A DNA stretch of 64,000 nt, taken from Parahaliea mediterranea (lineage in GTDB: Bacteria; Pseudomonadota; Gammaproteobacteria; Pseudomonadales; Halieaceae). Positions 1 to 7,442 of the stretch are shown here, in pieces. Under the pieces are notes generated by a model. That model saw nothing but the letters and a program-made list of their open reading frames with translations. It searched no databases and was not told the origin of the DNA. Both the position numbers and the translations under genes were made by a program. Where the stretch lies: assembly GCF_017255185.1 (NCBI RefSeq), contig NZ_JAFKCZ010000001.1, forward strand, positions 248,001 to 312,000, read 5' to 3'. Position 1 is the first letter of the stretch. Each line of letters starts with the position of its first letter.

Positions 1-813
1 GCCGGCGGTGTACAGACCATGACCAGCATCCCCATCTCTTCCGCGATGCTGGCCGCCGAGCCCCTGGGCTTCAAGGACCCCTTCTCAGGCAGCCAGGGCT
101 GGGTGGCCCGCTACGGCGACACCCCGGTGTCGCAGTTCAACTCGGCGCAGATGATCGCCGACAAATGGCAGTGCAGTCGCGAGGACATGGAGGCCTTTGC
201 CCTGGAATCCCACGCCCGCGCCCTGCGCGCCATCGCGGAGGGCCGCTTCGATCGCGAAATCGTGGCCATGGACCAATTGGCGATGGACGAGACGCCGCGC
301 AAGACCTCGATGGAGAAGATGGCGGACCTGGATCCGCTGGCGGAGGGCGGCACGATCACCGCCGCGGTATCGAGCCAGACCTGCGACGCGGCCTCGGCGG
401 TGCTGATCGTGTCGGAGGCGGCCCTGAAGCGCTACAACCTGACACCCCGGGCGCGCATTCACCACATGAGCGTGCGCGGCGCGGACCCGATCTGGATGCT
501 GACCGCGCCGATCCCGGCAACGGCCTACGCATTGAAGAAGGCTGGCATGAAGCTAGAGGACATCGACCTGGCGGAGGTGAACGAGGCCTTTGCGTCGGTG
601 CCGATGGCGTGGATGAAGGAGACGGGATTCCCGTACGAGAAGATGAACGTGAACGGCGGCGCGATCGCCCTGGGCCACCCGCTGGGTGCGACGGGCACGA
701 AACTGATGACGACGCTGCTGCACGAGTTGGAGCGCACGGGCGGGCGCTATGGATTGCAAACCATGTGCGAGGGTGGCGGGCAGGCCAATGTCACCATTCT
801 CGAGCGCTTGTAA
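1..813 (+). CDS. Thiolase (acetyl-CoA acetyltransferase family), 5' end outside the window
   Basis: Thiolases cleave 3-ketoacyl-CoA with CoA in the last step of beta-oxidation, or run the reverse condensation. The frame is open through base 1 and reads AGGVQTM before the first internal Met, so the gene begins upstream; about 270 residues are visible and roughly the first 120 of a usual 390-430 are missing, including the nucleophilic Cys. Two C-terminal signatures are present: GGAIALGHPLG with the catalytic His near visible residue 226, and TMCEGGGQ with the second active-site Cys near 256. The following SDR and acyl-CoA dehydrogenases support a role in acyl-CoA degradation. Substrate chain length cannot be told. 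Confidence 0.93.
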   Translation, partial: AGGVQTMTSIPISSAMLAAEPLGFKDPFSGSQGWVARYGDTPVSQFNSAQMIADKWQCSREDMEAFALESHARALRAIAEGRFDREIVAMDQLAMDETPRKTSMEKMADLDPLAEGGTITAAVSSQTCDAASAVLIVSEAALKRYNLTPRARIHHMSVRGADPIWMLTAPIPATAYALKKAGMKLEDIDLAEVNEAFASVPMAWMKETGFPYEKMNVNGGAIALGHPLGATGTKLMTTLLHELERTGGRYGLQTMCEGGGQANVTILERL

Positions 814-870
814 TTGGTTGGGTATCGCTCTGGAATCGCATTGAATGGCGCTCCGTAGCAGGGCGCGCCA

Positions 871-981
871 CCTCGGGGGAGGCCGGCGGGACACGCCGTG
901 AACCCGACCATGGGGGCTTGTGTTGCGGGGGGCCGCCCCCGGCATCCATGCCTCTCACAGTCCCGCCAGCCTCCCCCGAGG
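871..981. repeat. Inverted repeat, 22-bp arms
   Basis: The left arm 871-892 (begins CCTCGGGGGAGG, ends GGCGGGAC) is the reverse complement of 960-981 with one mismatch in 22. The 67-bp centre is GC-rich and holds further short self-complementary runs. The arms could form a long hairpin or be the ends of a very small mobile element; no flanking target duplication was recognised. Confidence 0.75.
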
Positions 982-1096
982 CGTCACGCCTTCTAGCGTG
1001 CCAACTCGAAATGCGTAGCCCAGGGTAACTGAGTTGGAAAATGTGGCTGGCAGTAAACGGGAGTAACCGATTTCGGCAGCTCCGAAGGTAGCCTGT

Positions 1097-1116
1097 AAAG
1101 GGGTCAGAGCCCTTTT
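1097..1116 (+). repeat. GGGGTCAGA-type palindromic repeat, copy 1
   Basis: AAAGGGGTCAGAGCCCTTTT is an imperfect palindrome, AAAGGG...CCCTTT around TCAGAG. It matches the two copies at 1390-1437 apart from single-base changes. Confidence 0.7.
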
Positions 1117-1256
1117 AGCTATGGTGCTCCGGCACACGGCCCGGCGCCCACGGACCTCTTCTTGCGCGGCTCGGAGATTGGGCTGCCGGAAACACTGGGG
1201 TGAAGGATGGAAGTTAAAGCCTATTTCGACAGCACTGCAGGTAGCCCAGGGGGCGT

Positions 1257-1344
1257 GGGGGCGTTTTTCAGGACCGTGTGCAGCATGGATGCTGCGCACG
1301 AGCCTACATGGACGTATTCACGGCGAGTCCTGAAAAGCGCCCCC
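1257..1344. repeat. Structured element with 18-bp inverted arms
   Basis: The arm 1257-1274 (GGGGGCGTTTTTCAGGAC) pairs with 1327-1344 with one mismatch. Inside, around 1276-1299, a second hairpin is formed by GTGTGCAGCAT and ATGCTGCGCAC. The nested-stem shape resembles REP/MITE-like intergenic elements of gammaproteobacteria. No transposase is nearby. Confidence 0.75.
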
Positions 1345-1389
1345 ATGTCCCCGGGGCGGAATGTTAACCCCGAAGCGACGCCAATGCGG

Positions 1390-1437
1390 AAAAGGGGTCA
1401 GACCCCTTTATTAGAAAAGGGTTCTGACCCCTTTATT
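1390..1437. repeat. Pair of oppositely oriented GGGGTCAGA-type palindromes
   Basis: Copy A (1390-1412) contains AAAGGGGTCAGACCCCTTT, a near-perfect palindrome. Copy B (1415-1437) is the same unit inverted, with GGGTTCTGACCCC. Each is followed by TATT or preceded by its complement. Head-to-head pairs of short palindromes are typical of REP-type elements mobilised by RAYT transposases, but none is encoded here. Confidence 0.75.
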
Positions 1438-1486
1438 GGCCCCCTGTATTAAAACAGAGACACAGAGCAAAGACAGGAACTGAACA

Positions 1487-2374
1487 ATGAGCGGAATCTG
1501 CGAAGGACGAGTAGTCATCATCACCGGCGCCGGTGGCGGCCTGGGCGCGGCCCATGCGAGGGTGCTGGCCAGCGAAGGCGCCAAGGTCGTCGTCAACGAC
1601 ATCAACCAAGAGGCCGCGGCCAAAGTCGTTGAGGAGATCAAGGCCGCCGGCGGCGAAGCCGCGGTCAACACCTCCGATATCACCAACTACGACGACAGTC
1701 TCAATGCCGTCAAACAGGCCATCGACACCTTCGGTGGCCTGCACGCCGTGGTCAACAATGCCGGCATCAACCGCGACCGCATGTTCGCCTCCATGACCGA
1801 GGCCGAGTGGGATGCCATCATGGCCGTGCACCTCAAGGGGCATTTCTGCATCAGCTCCCACGCCGTGCACTACTGGCGCGGGCAGGCCAAGGCCGGTGAG
1901 TCCGTCGATGGCCGCATTATCAACACCACCTCCGGCGCCGGACTGCAGGGCTCCATCGGCCAGTCCAACTACGCCGCCGCCAAGGCCGGTATCGCCGCCC
2001 TGACCCTCAATCAGGCCGCCGAGCTGGGCCGCTACGGTATCACCGCTAACGCCATTGCCCCCTCCGCGCGCACCGGCATGACCACTGCCGTGCCGGAAAT
2101 GGCCGAGCGCATGGCCGCGCCGGAAGACGGCGGTTTTGACCACTTCGCACCGGAGAATGTCTCCGTGCTGGTGGCCTTCCTGGCGTCGCCGGAGTCCGCT
2201 GGCGTTACCGGCAAAGTGTTCGAGTCCGAGGGCGGCCGCCTGTGCATCTGCGATGGCTGGCGCACCACCGAGGGTCTCGACAAGCAGGCCCAGTGGCAGC
2301 CCGCCGAATTGAAAGAGGCGGTGGCCAAGCTGATCGAGAACGAAGTACCGGCACAGAAAGTCTGGGGGACCTGA
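1487..2374 (+). CDS. Short-chain dehydrogenase/reductase (3-hydroxyacyl-CoA dehydrogenase type)
   Basis: NAD(P)-dependent oxidoreductase of the classical SDR family, 295 aa. The Rossmann glycine motif TGAGGGLG is at residues 13-20, NNAG follows in the expected place, and the catalytic Ser149, Tyr162 and Lys166 (SNYAAAK) are intact. The sequence style is close to the (3R)-hydroxyacyl-CoA dehydrogenase domain of multifunctional beta-oxidation enzymes. It has a C-terminal extension of about 40 residues beyond a minimal 250-aa SDR. Its stop shares one base with the start of the next gene (TGATG), so it is translationally coupled to the acyl-CoA dehydrogenase pair. A role in side-chain or steroid/terpenoid acyl-CoA oxidation is plausible but unproven. 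Confidence 0.92.
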   Translation: MSGICEGRVVIITGAGGGLGAAHARVLASEGAKVVVNDINQEAAAKVVEEIKAAGGEAAVNTSDITNYDDSLNAVKQAIDTFGGLHAVVNNAGINRDRMFASMTEAEWDAIMAVHLKGHFCISSHAVHYWRGQAKAGESVDGRIINTTSGAGLQGSIGQSNYAAAKAGIAALTLNQAAELGRYGITANAIAPSARTGMTTAVPEMAERMAAPEDGGFDHFAPENVSVLVAFLASPESAGVTGKVFESEGGRLCICDGWRTTEGLDKQAQWQPAELKEAVAKLIENEVPAQKVWGT

Positions 2375-3543
2375 TGGACTTCGCTTTTACCGACGAGCAA
2401 CAGATGATCCGCGACACCGCGGAGAGTTTTCTGTCCGAGGTGTCCACCAGCGAGGCCGTGCGCGCCGCCATGGCGACCGAGCGGGGCTACGACAGCGCGC
2501 TGTGGGAGCGGGTGTGCCAGGAAATGTTCTGGCAGGCGATTCACATTCCCGAAGAGCACGGCGGCATGGGCCTGGGCTATGTGGAACTGGTGGCCATGCT
2601 GGAGCAGATGGGGCGCTACCTGTTCTGCTCGCCGTTTTTCTCCACTGTCTGCCTGGGAGTAAACGCCCTGCTTGTGGCGGGCAGTGAAGAGCAGCGGGCC
2701 CAGTATCTGCCGGAGATTGTCGCCGGCAAGACCGCGACCCTGGCCTACGCCGCCGCCAACGGCGGTTGGGGCAGCGACGCGGTGACCGCGACCTGCGCCG
2801 CCGACGGCGAGGGTTATCGCATCGACGGCAGCTACCGTTACGTGACCGACGGCCACACCGCGGAGTTGCTGATGGTTGCGGCCCGGGCGGACTGCACTGC
2901 TGGCGATGAAGGCATCAGCCTCTTTGTCCTGCCGGCGGATACCCCCGGCATCACCCGCACCTGGCTGCCGACCATGGACCAGACCCGCAAGCAGGCCGAA
3001 CTGGTGTTCGACGGCGTTACCGTGGGCGGCGACGCGCTGATGGGCGAGGCCGGCCGGGCCTGGCCGCAGCTGGCGCGGGTGCTGGATCTGGCGCGGGTCG
3101 CCGTCGCAGCCGACCAGGTGGGTGGCGCCCAGCAGTCCCTGGACATCACCGTCGACTATTTGCAGGAGCGGGTGCAGTTCGGCCGAGTGATCGCCTCCTA
3201 CCAGGCAGTGAAGCACAAGGCGGCGGACATGATGCTCAAGGTGGAAGCGGGGCGCTCCGCCCTGTACTACGCCGCCTGCGTGGCCGACGAGGCGTTGCAG
3301 GGCGGCTCGCTGGGCGAGGGCCTGGTGGAGGCCGCCAGTATCGCCAAGGCCTACTGTTCCGACGCCTATTTCTTCAACGCCGGTTGCGGTATCCAGCTCC
3401 ACGGGGGCGTGGGCTTCACCTCGGAGTACGACATCCAGCTGTACTTTAAACGTGCCAAGTCTACAGAGACTTTTCTGGGCGACGCCAGTTGGCACCGGGA
3501 GCGTATCGCGCGGCAATTACTGGACGGGGAGGCGGTAGCATGA
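2374..3543 (+). CDS. Acyl-CoA dehydrogenase, first subunit of a likely pair
   Basis: FAD-dependent alpha,beta-dehydrogenation of an acyl-CoA, 389 aa (usual 380-400). I place the start at the ATG overlapping the SDR stop; an upstream in-frame Met would overlap the SDR by 130 bp and lacks support. N-terminal helical (FTDEQQMIRDTAESFL), middle beta and C-terminal helical domains are all present. The C-terminus reads QLHGGVGFTSEYDIQLYFKR then ETFLGDASWHRERIA and lacks the YEGT element that holds the catalytic Glu in medium-chain enzymes. The next gene is a second acyl-CoA dehydrogenase overlapping by four bases (ATGA). Adjacent unlike subunits are known for alpha2beta2 enzymes of steroid degradation, so a heteromer is my inference. 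Confidence 0.93.
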   Translation: MDFAFTDEQQMIRDTAESFLSEVSTSEAVRAAMATERGYDSALWERVCQEMFWQAIHIPEEHGGMGLGYVELVAMLEQMGRYLFCSPFFSTVCLGVNALLVAGSEEQRAQYLPEIVAGKTATLAYAAANGGWGSDAVTATCAADGEGYRIDGSYRYVTDGHTAELLMVAARADCTAGDEGISLFVLPADTPGITRTWLPTMDQTRKQAELVFDGVTVGGDALMGEAGRAWPQLARVLDLARVAVAADQVGGAQQSLDITVDYLQERVQFGRVIASYQAVKHKAADMMLKVEAGRSALYYAACVADEALQGGSLGEGLVEAASIAKAYCSDAYFFNAGCGIQLHGGVGFTSEYDIQLYFKRAKSTETFLGDASWHRERIARQLLDGEAVA

Positions 3544-4739
3544 AACTGAGCTTCAGTCCCGAGGACGAGCAGTTCCGCGAGGAAGTCGCCAGCTGGCTGG
3601 CGGACAACCTCAGCGGTGAATTCGAGTGTGTGAAAGGCCGTGGCGGCCCCGGCGACGAGCACCACCTGGTGGAGGAGCGCAAGGCCTGGGAGCGCAAGCT
3701 GCACGAGGGTGGCTGGACCTGTATTGGCTGGCCGAAGGAGTACGGCGGTCGCGGCGCGAGCATCGAGCAGCAGGTGATCTTCAACGAGGAATACGCCCGC
3801 GCGGGCGGCCCCGGCCGCATTGGCCACATTGGCGAAACCCTTGCAGGGCCCACCATCATCGCCTTCGGCAGCGACGCGCAGAAACAGAAATACCTGCCCG
3901 GTATCCTGCGCGGCGAGGAGTTCTGGTGCCAGGGTTACTCCGAGCCCAGCGCCGGCTCGGACCTGGCCAATGTGAAAACCAAGGCGGTTTTTGAAAAGAC
4001 AGACGAGGAGGGCGCCGGCACCTGGCGCATCAGCGGCCAGAAGGTCTGGACCTCCCTGGCCCACGAGTCCGAGTTCTGCTTCGTCATCGCCCGCACCGAC
4101 CCGCAGTCGGTGGCCCACAAGGGCCTGGGCTTTTTCCTGGTGCGCATGGATCAGCCCGGCGTCACCGTGCGGCCGATCGAGCAGCTGACCGGCACCTCCG
4201 AGTTCAACGAGGTGTTCTTCGACGAGGCCGAGTGCGACGCTTCGGATATCGTCGGCGCCCCCGGCGAGGGCTGGAAAGTGGCCATGGGCCTGCTGGGCTT
4301 CGAGCGCGGTGTGTCCACCCTCGGCCAGCAGATGCTGTTCCAGAACGAGTTCGACGCCATCGTCAAACTGGCGAAGGCCAACGGCGCCGCGCAGAACCCC
4401 GCATTGCGCCAGCGCATCGCCGAGGCCCACATCGGCCTGCGTATCATGCGCTACAACAGCATGCGCATGCTTTCCGGCGGCGAGGATGGCAGCCTGCAGA
4501 AAGAGGCGATGATCTACAAGCTTTACTGGGCCACCTGGCATCGCAACCTGGGCAAGCTGGCCATGGATGTCATGGGCCAGGAGAGCGAGATCCTCGAGGG
4601 CGCGCCCTACGAGCTGGGTCGCCTGCAGTCCATGTACCTGTTCACCCGCTCCGACACCATCTACGGCGGCACCAACCAGATTCAGCGCAATATCATCGCC
4701 GAGCGCGCCCTGGGCATGCCCCGGGAGCCCCGTGGATGA
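3540..4739 (+). CDS. Acyl-CoA dehydrogenase, second subunit of a likely pair
   Basis: Acyl-CoA dehydrogenase of 399 aa. The ATG chosen overlaps the preceding stop as ATGA and begins MKLSFSPEDEQFREEV, the expected family start. The FAD/substrate segments CQGYSEPSAGSDLA and ISGQKVWTS are clear. The usual C-terminal catalytic motif reads IYGGTNQIQ, with Gly where medium-chain enzymes have Glu. A Glu at residue 255 (GFERG) falls where isovaleryl-CoA dehydrogenase carries its helix-G catalytic Glu, so this subunit may supply the base for the pair. It ends the tightly coupled run SDR-ACAD-ACAD. Branched, cyclic or steroid side-chain acyl-CoA substrates fit this subfamily; straight-chain specificity is not excluded. 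Confidence 0.93.
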   Translation: MKLSFSPEDEQFREEVASWLADNLSGEFECVKGRGGPGDEHHLVEERKAWERKLHEGGWTCIGWPKEYGGRGASIEQQVIFNEEYARAGGPGRIGHIGETLAGPTIIAFGSDAQKQKYLPGILRGEEFWCQGYSEPSAGSDLANVKTKAVFEKTDEEGAGTWRISGQKVWTSLAHESEFCFVIARTDPQSVAHKGLGFFLVRMDQPGVTVRPIEQLTGTSEFNEVFFDEAECDASDIVGAPGEGWKVAMGLLGFERGVSTLGQQMLFQNEFDAIVKLAKANGAAQNPALRQRIAEAHIGLRIMRYNSMRMLSGGEDGSLQKEAMIYKLYWATWHRNLGKLAMDVMGQESEILEGAPYELGRLQSMYLFTRSDTIYGGTNQIQRNIIAERALGMPREPRG

Positions 4740-4795
4740 GGCATTACCCCATCGCCCGGACGACGGCCTCTCCATCGGCTGCCGGCAGACTCCCC

Positions 4796-4818
4796 TGTAG
4801 GGCCGAATTTATTCGGCC
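4796..4818 (+). repeat. TGTAGGG palindrome, variant stem GGCCGAAT
   Basis: TGTA is followed by a perfect 8-bp stem with a two-base loop: GGCCGAAT-TT-ATTCGGCC. It lies in the 253-bp gap between the acyl-CoA dehydrogenase pair and the next SDR. It belongs to a family found in five intergenic places in this window. Confidence 0.85.
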
Positions 4819-4856
4819 AATGCGCCTCCCGGCAGCCCGGGCCGGCGCACTCCCAT

Positions 4857-4925
4857 ACAGGGCTGAAAGTTTGTCCCACTTTTTTGGGCACAGCGGGCCC
4901 CGCTTTTCAGGTCATTCATTCGGCC
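4857..4925 (+). repeat. Degenerate long-form copy of the TGTAGGG palindrome
   Basis: Starts ACAGGGCTGA and ends CATTCATTCGGCC, with the long-form core CAGCGGGCCCCGCTTTTCAGG in the middle (4891-4911). The same core occurs at about 7207 and 58564. The left stem is decayed. Confidence 0.6.
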
Positions 4926-4946
4926 AATGCGCAAGCAGACTTTCTT

Positions 4947-4969
4947 GGCCGAATGAATTCGGCCCTACA
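4947..4969 (-). repeat. TGTAGGG palindrome, inverted copy
   Basis: Read on the minus strand this is TGTA followed by GGCCGAAT-TC-ATTCGGCC, a perfect 8-bp stem. It faces the copy at 4796-4818, so the two flank the gap in opposite orientation. Confidence 0.85.
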
Positions 4970-4992
4970 CGCTATCTGTCGAGGATTCCAAT

Positions 4993-5784
4993 ATGGCTTT
5001 GAAAGAACCCCCACCCTACGTCCCCGGCCACAACCTGCTGGCCGGTAAGTCTGTACTGGTAACCGCCGCCGCCGGCGCCGGCATCGGCTTCGCCGCCGCC
5101 ACCCGCGCCGCGGAAGAGGGCGCTCGCGCGGTGACCATCAGTGACATTCACGAGGGCCGGTTGGAAAAAGCCGTCGCTGCCCTCAAGGAAAATACCGGCC
5201 TGGAAGCGGTGTACGGCAAACTCGCCAACGTCACCGACGAGGCCGATGTGCAGGCCCTGATCGACGAGGCCGAATCCCGCATGAACGGCGTCGACGTGCT
5301 GATCAACAACGCCGGCCTCGGCGGCACCAAGCTGCTGGTGGATATGGAGGACGACGAGTGGTCCCGGGTGCTGGATATCACCCTTACCGGCACCATGCGC
5401 ATGACCCGCGCCATGCTCAAAAAAATGCAGCCCCGCGGCGCCGGCGTTATCGTCAACAACGCCTCGGTCCTCGGCTGGCGCGCGCAGAAGGAGCAGTGCC
5501 ACTACGCCGCTGCCAAGGCCGGCGTCATGGCCCTGACCCGCTGCGCGGCCCTGGAAGCGGCTGACCATGGCGTGCGCATCAACGCGGTGTCGCCCTCCAT
5601 CGCCTTCCACGAGTTCCTGAAAAAGACCACGCCGATGGAACTGCTGGAGGAGCTGGCCGGCAAGGAGGCCTTCGGCCGCGCCGCGGAGGTGTGGGAGGTG
5701 GCCAACGTAATGATGTTCCTGGCCTCGGACTATTCGGGTTACATGACCGGCGAGATCGTGTCCTGTTCCAGCCAGCGGGCGTAG
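4993..5784 (+). CDS. Short-chain dehydrogenase/reductase
   Basis: 263-aa classical SDR. The cofactor motif is a variant, TAAAGAGIG at residues 24-32, where most family members have TGxxxGIG; the first Gly is replaced by Ala. NNAG and the catalytic Ser-Tyr171-Lys175 (HYAAAK) are intact. The 17 residues before the Rossmann strand (PPPYVPGHNLLAGKS) are typical of SDRs from steroid and acyl-CoA catabolic clusters. It stands alone between two palindrome-rich gaps, so it may be a separate transcript. Likely reaction: hydroxyacyl-CoA/ketoacyl-CoA interconversion. The substrate is unknown. Confidence 0.9.
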   Translation: MALKEPPPYVPGHNLLAGKSVLVTAAAGAGIGFAAATRAAEEGARAVTISDIHEGRLEKAVAALKENTGLEAVYGKLANVTDEADVQALIDEAESRMNGVDVLINNAGLGGTKLLVDMEDDEWSRVLDITLTGTMRMTRAMLKKMQPRGAGVIVNNASVLGWRAQKEQCHYAAAKAGVMALTRCAALEAADHGVRINAVSPSIAFHEFLKKTTPMELLEELAGKEAFGRAAEVWEVANVMMFLASDYSGYMTGEIVSCSSQRA

Positions 5785-5829
5785 GCGGCGGGATGAATCC
5801 AGCCCGGCATGACCTGGGTAGGCACTCCC

Positions 5830-5852
5830 TGTAGGGTCGAATTCATTCGACC
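5830..5852 (+). repeat. TGTAGGG palindrome, stem GGTCGAAT
   Basis: TGTA then GGTCGAAT-TC-ATTCGACC, the commonest stem variant in this window. One base separates it from the inverted copy that follows. Confidence 0.85.
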
Positions 5853-5853
5853 A

Positions 5854-5876
5854 GGCCGGATGAATCCGGCCCTACA
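5854..5876 (-). repeat. TGTAGGG palindrome, variant stem GGCCGGAT, inverted
   Basis: On the minus strand: TGTA then GGCCGGAT-TC-ATCCGGCC. Stem positions 3 and 6 differ from the adjacent copy, yet all eight pairs are kept. The remainder of the gap up to the thiolase start (5925-5990) is AT-rich and should hold the thiolase promoter, but no clean -35/-10 pair stands out. Confidence 0.85.
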
Positions 5877-5992
5877 TGGATCGTAGTAGCCCTCCCTGTA
5901 TGGCCGGCACCGAGTTAAATGCGTCAATTGCCCGGAAAATTGGGAATATTTCACAAATTCAAACGTAATCACATTATTAGTAGAGGCTAGCA

Positions 5993-7195
5993 ATGAGAGA
6001 AGCAGTCATCGTCAGCACCGCGCGTACCCCCATCGGCAAGGCATTCCGCGGTGCCTTCAACGACACCGAAGCGCCCGCCATGGGCGGTCACGTGGTGCGC
6101 GCCGCCGTCGAGCGCGCGGGTATCGACCCGAGCATGGTCGACGACGTCCTCATGGGGGCCGCCGCCCAGCAGGGCACCCAGGGCTACAACCTCGGGCGCC
6201 TGTGTGGCGTCGCTGGCGGCCTGCCCGACACCACCGCCGGGATGACCATGGACCGTCAGTGCTCCTCCGGCCTGATGACCATCGCCACCGCGGCGAAATC
6301 CATCATCTGCAACGAGTACGACGTCGCCGTCGCCGGTGGCCTTGAGTCCATCTCCCTGGTGCAGAACAAGCACAAGAACAGCTACCGCAATGTCTCCAAG
6401 GCGGTGCTGGAAGTGTCGCCCCAGGCCTATATCCAGATGATCGAGACCGCCGAGGTGGTCGCCGAGCGCTACGGTATTTCCCGGGAGGCCCAGGACGAGT
6501 ACTCCCTGCAGAGCCAGCAGCGCACCGCCCGGGCCCAGGAAGCCGGTGCTTTCGACGACGAAATCGTGCCCATGACCAGCACCAAGGCGGTGTTCAACAA
6601 AGAGACAAAGGAAACCACCTACGAGACGGTGACCCTGGAGAAAGACGAGGGCAACCGCCCCGGGACCACGCTTGAGGGCCTGCAATCCCTGGAGCCGGTG
6701 TTCAAGGACGGCCAGTTCATCAAGCAGGGCCAGTTCATCACCGCCGGCAATGCCTCGCAGCTTTCCGACGGCGCCTCCGCCTGCGTGCTTATGGACAGCC
6801 AGCTCGCCGAGCGCCAGGGCCTGGAGCCCCTGGGCATCTACCGCGGGCTGTCGGTGGCCGGTTGCGCCGCCGATGAGATGGGTATCGGCCCGGTATTCGC
6901 GATTCCCAAGCTGCTGCAGCGGCACAATCTCACGGTGGACGACATCGGCCTGTGGGAACTCAACGAGGCCTTCGCCTGTCAGGTGATTTACTGCCGCGAC
7001 CAGCTGGGCATCGACAACGACAAACTGAACGTGAACGGCGGCGCCATCGCCATCGGTCATCCCTTTGGCATGAGCGGCGCGCGCATGGTCGGGCACGCCC
7101 TGATCGAGGGCAAGCGCCGTGGCGCGCGCTATGTGGTGGTGACCATGTGCATCGGCGGCGGCATGGGGGCGGCGGGCCTGTTCGAAGTGGCCTGA
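5993..7195 (+). CDS. Thiolase (acetyl-CoA C-acyltransferase)
   Basis: Full-length thiolase of 400 aa catalysing thiolytic cleavage of 3-ketoacyl-CoA. The nucleophilic Cys90 sits in MDRQCSSG. His356 is in [11 protein letters not shown] and Cys386 in TMCIGGG, so the catalytic triad is complete. It is the last gene of the acyl-CoA catabolic segment and is separated from the SDR by a 208-bp gap with palindromes, so it probably has its own promoter. A palindrome copy begins three bases after the stop codon. It may act on products of the dehydrogenase pair upstream, or be a general FadA-like enzyme. No hydratase/dehydrogenase partner (FadB) is adjacent. Confidence 0.95.
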   Translation: MREAVIVSTARTPIGKAFRGAFNDTEAPAMGGHVVRAAVERAGIDPSMVDDVLMGAAAQQGTQGYNLGRLCGVAGGLPDTTAGMTMDRQCSSGLMTIATAAKSIICNEYDVAVAGGLESISLVQNKHKNSYRNVSKAVLEVSPQAYIQMIETAEVVAERYGISREAQDEYSLQSQQRTARAQEAGAFDDEIVPMTSTKAVFNKETKETTYETVTLEKDEGNRPGTTLEGLQSLEPVFKDGQFIKQGQFITAGNASQLSDGASACVLMDSQLAERQGLEPLGIYRGLSVAGCAADEMGIGPVFAIPKLLQRHNLTVDDIGLWELNEAFACQVIYCRDQLGIDNDKLNVNGGAIAIGHPFGMSGARMVGHALIEGKRRGARYVVVTMCIGGGMGAAGLFEVA

Positions 7196-7197
7196 CC

Positions 7198-7232
7198 TGT
7201 AGGGCGGACAGCGGGCCCCTCTTTTCGGGTTA
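7198..7232 (+). repeat. Long-form TGTAGGG element, partial right end
   Basis: TGTAGGGCGGA runs into the long-form core CAGCGGGCCCCTCTTTTCGG and then a decayed right arm. It starts three bases after the thiolase stop. Confidence 0.7.
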
Positions 7233-7249
7233 GTTATTGCGCCGCTTTT

Positions 7250-7272
7250 GGTCGAATGAATTCGACCCTACA
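7250..7272 (-). repeat. TGTAGGG palindrome, stem GGTCGAAT, inverted
   Basis: Perfect minus-strand copy: TGTA, GGTCGAAT-TC-ATTCGACC. It is one of three family members in the gap before gspE. Confidence 0.85.
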
Positions 7273-7287
7273 AGGGAGCATCGCCCC

Positions 7288-7310
7288 TGTAGGGCGGAAT
7301 TCATTCCGCC
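7288..7310 (+). repeat. TGTAGGG palindrome, variant stem GGCGGAAT
   Basis: TGTA then GGCGGAAT-TC-ATTCCGCC. The third and fourth stem pairs are changed from the common form with full compensation. A TACAAT at 7363-7368 downstream is a possible -10 for the secretion operon, but no matching -35 is evident. Confidence 0.85.
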
Positions 7311-7442
7311 AACCCCAGTGGGGGCGGGCTTGTTCCGCCATCGGGCGACCCCGCCCCTGTGCTACAATGGCGCCGTTTACCGCCCGGGGAAATCCCCGGG
7401 CCCTGACAACATTGCAATATTTGCAACGACAGACGGCGTGGA

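Larger units (their letters stand above)
814..1486. other. Non-coding stretch with several inverted-repeat elements
   Basis: No convincing gene lies in this 673-bp gap. It holds a 22-bp imperfect inverted repeat (871-892 with 960-981), an 18-bp imperfect inverted repeat (1257-1274 with 1327-1344) around a nested hairpin, and three copies of a GGGGTCAGA-type short palindrome (1097-1116, 1390-1412, 1415-1437). Each is listed separately. Short open frames here are not conserved-looking and cross the repeats. The last 50 bases, AT-richer and with AGGA just before the SDR start, should carry the SDR ribosome binding site. Confidence 0.7.

Noticed and set aside
955..1299. Minus-strand open frame of 114 codons in the first non-coding gap
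   Set aside because: It runs through the inverted-repeat arms and has no recognisable motif or SD.
2032..3516. Long minus-strand open frame (494 codons) opposite the SDR and acyl-CoA dehydrogenase
   Set aside because: It is the antisense shadow of clear plus-strand family members in GC-rich DNA; the translation is His/Gly/Gln-rich and matches no family.
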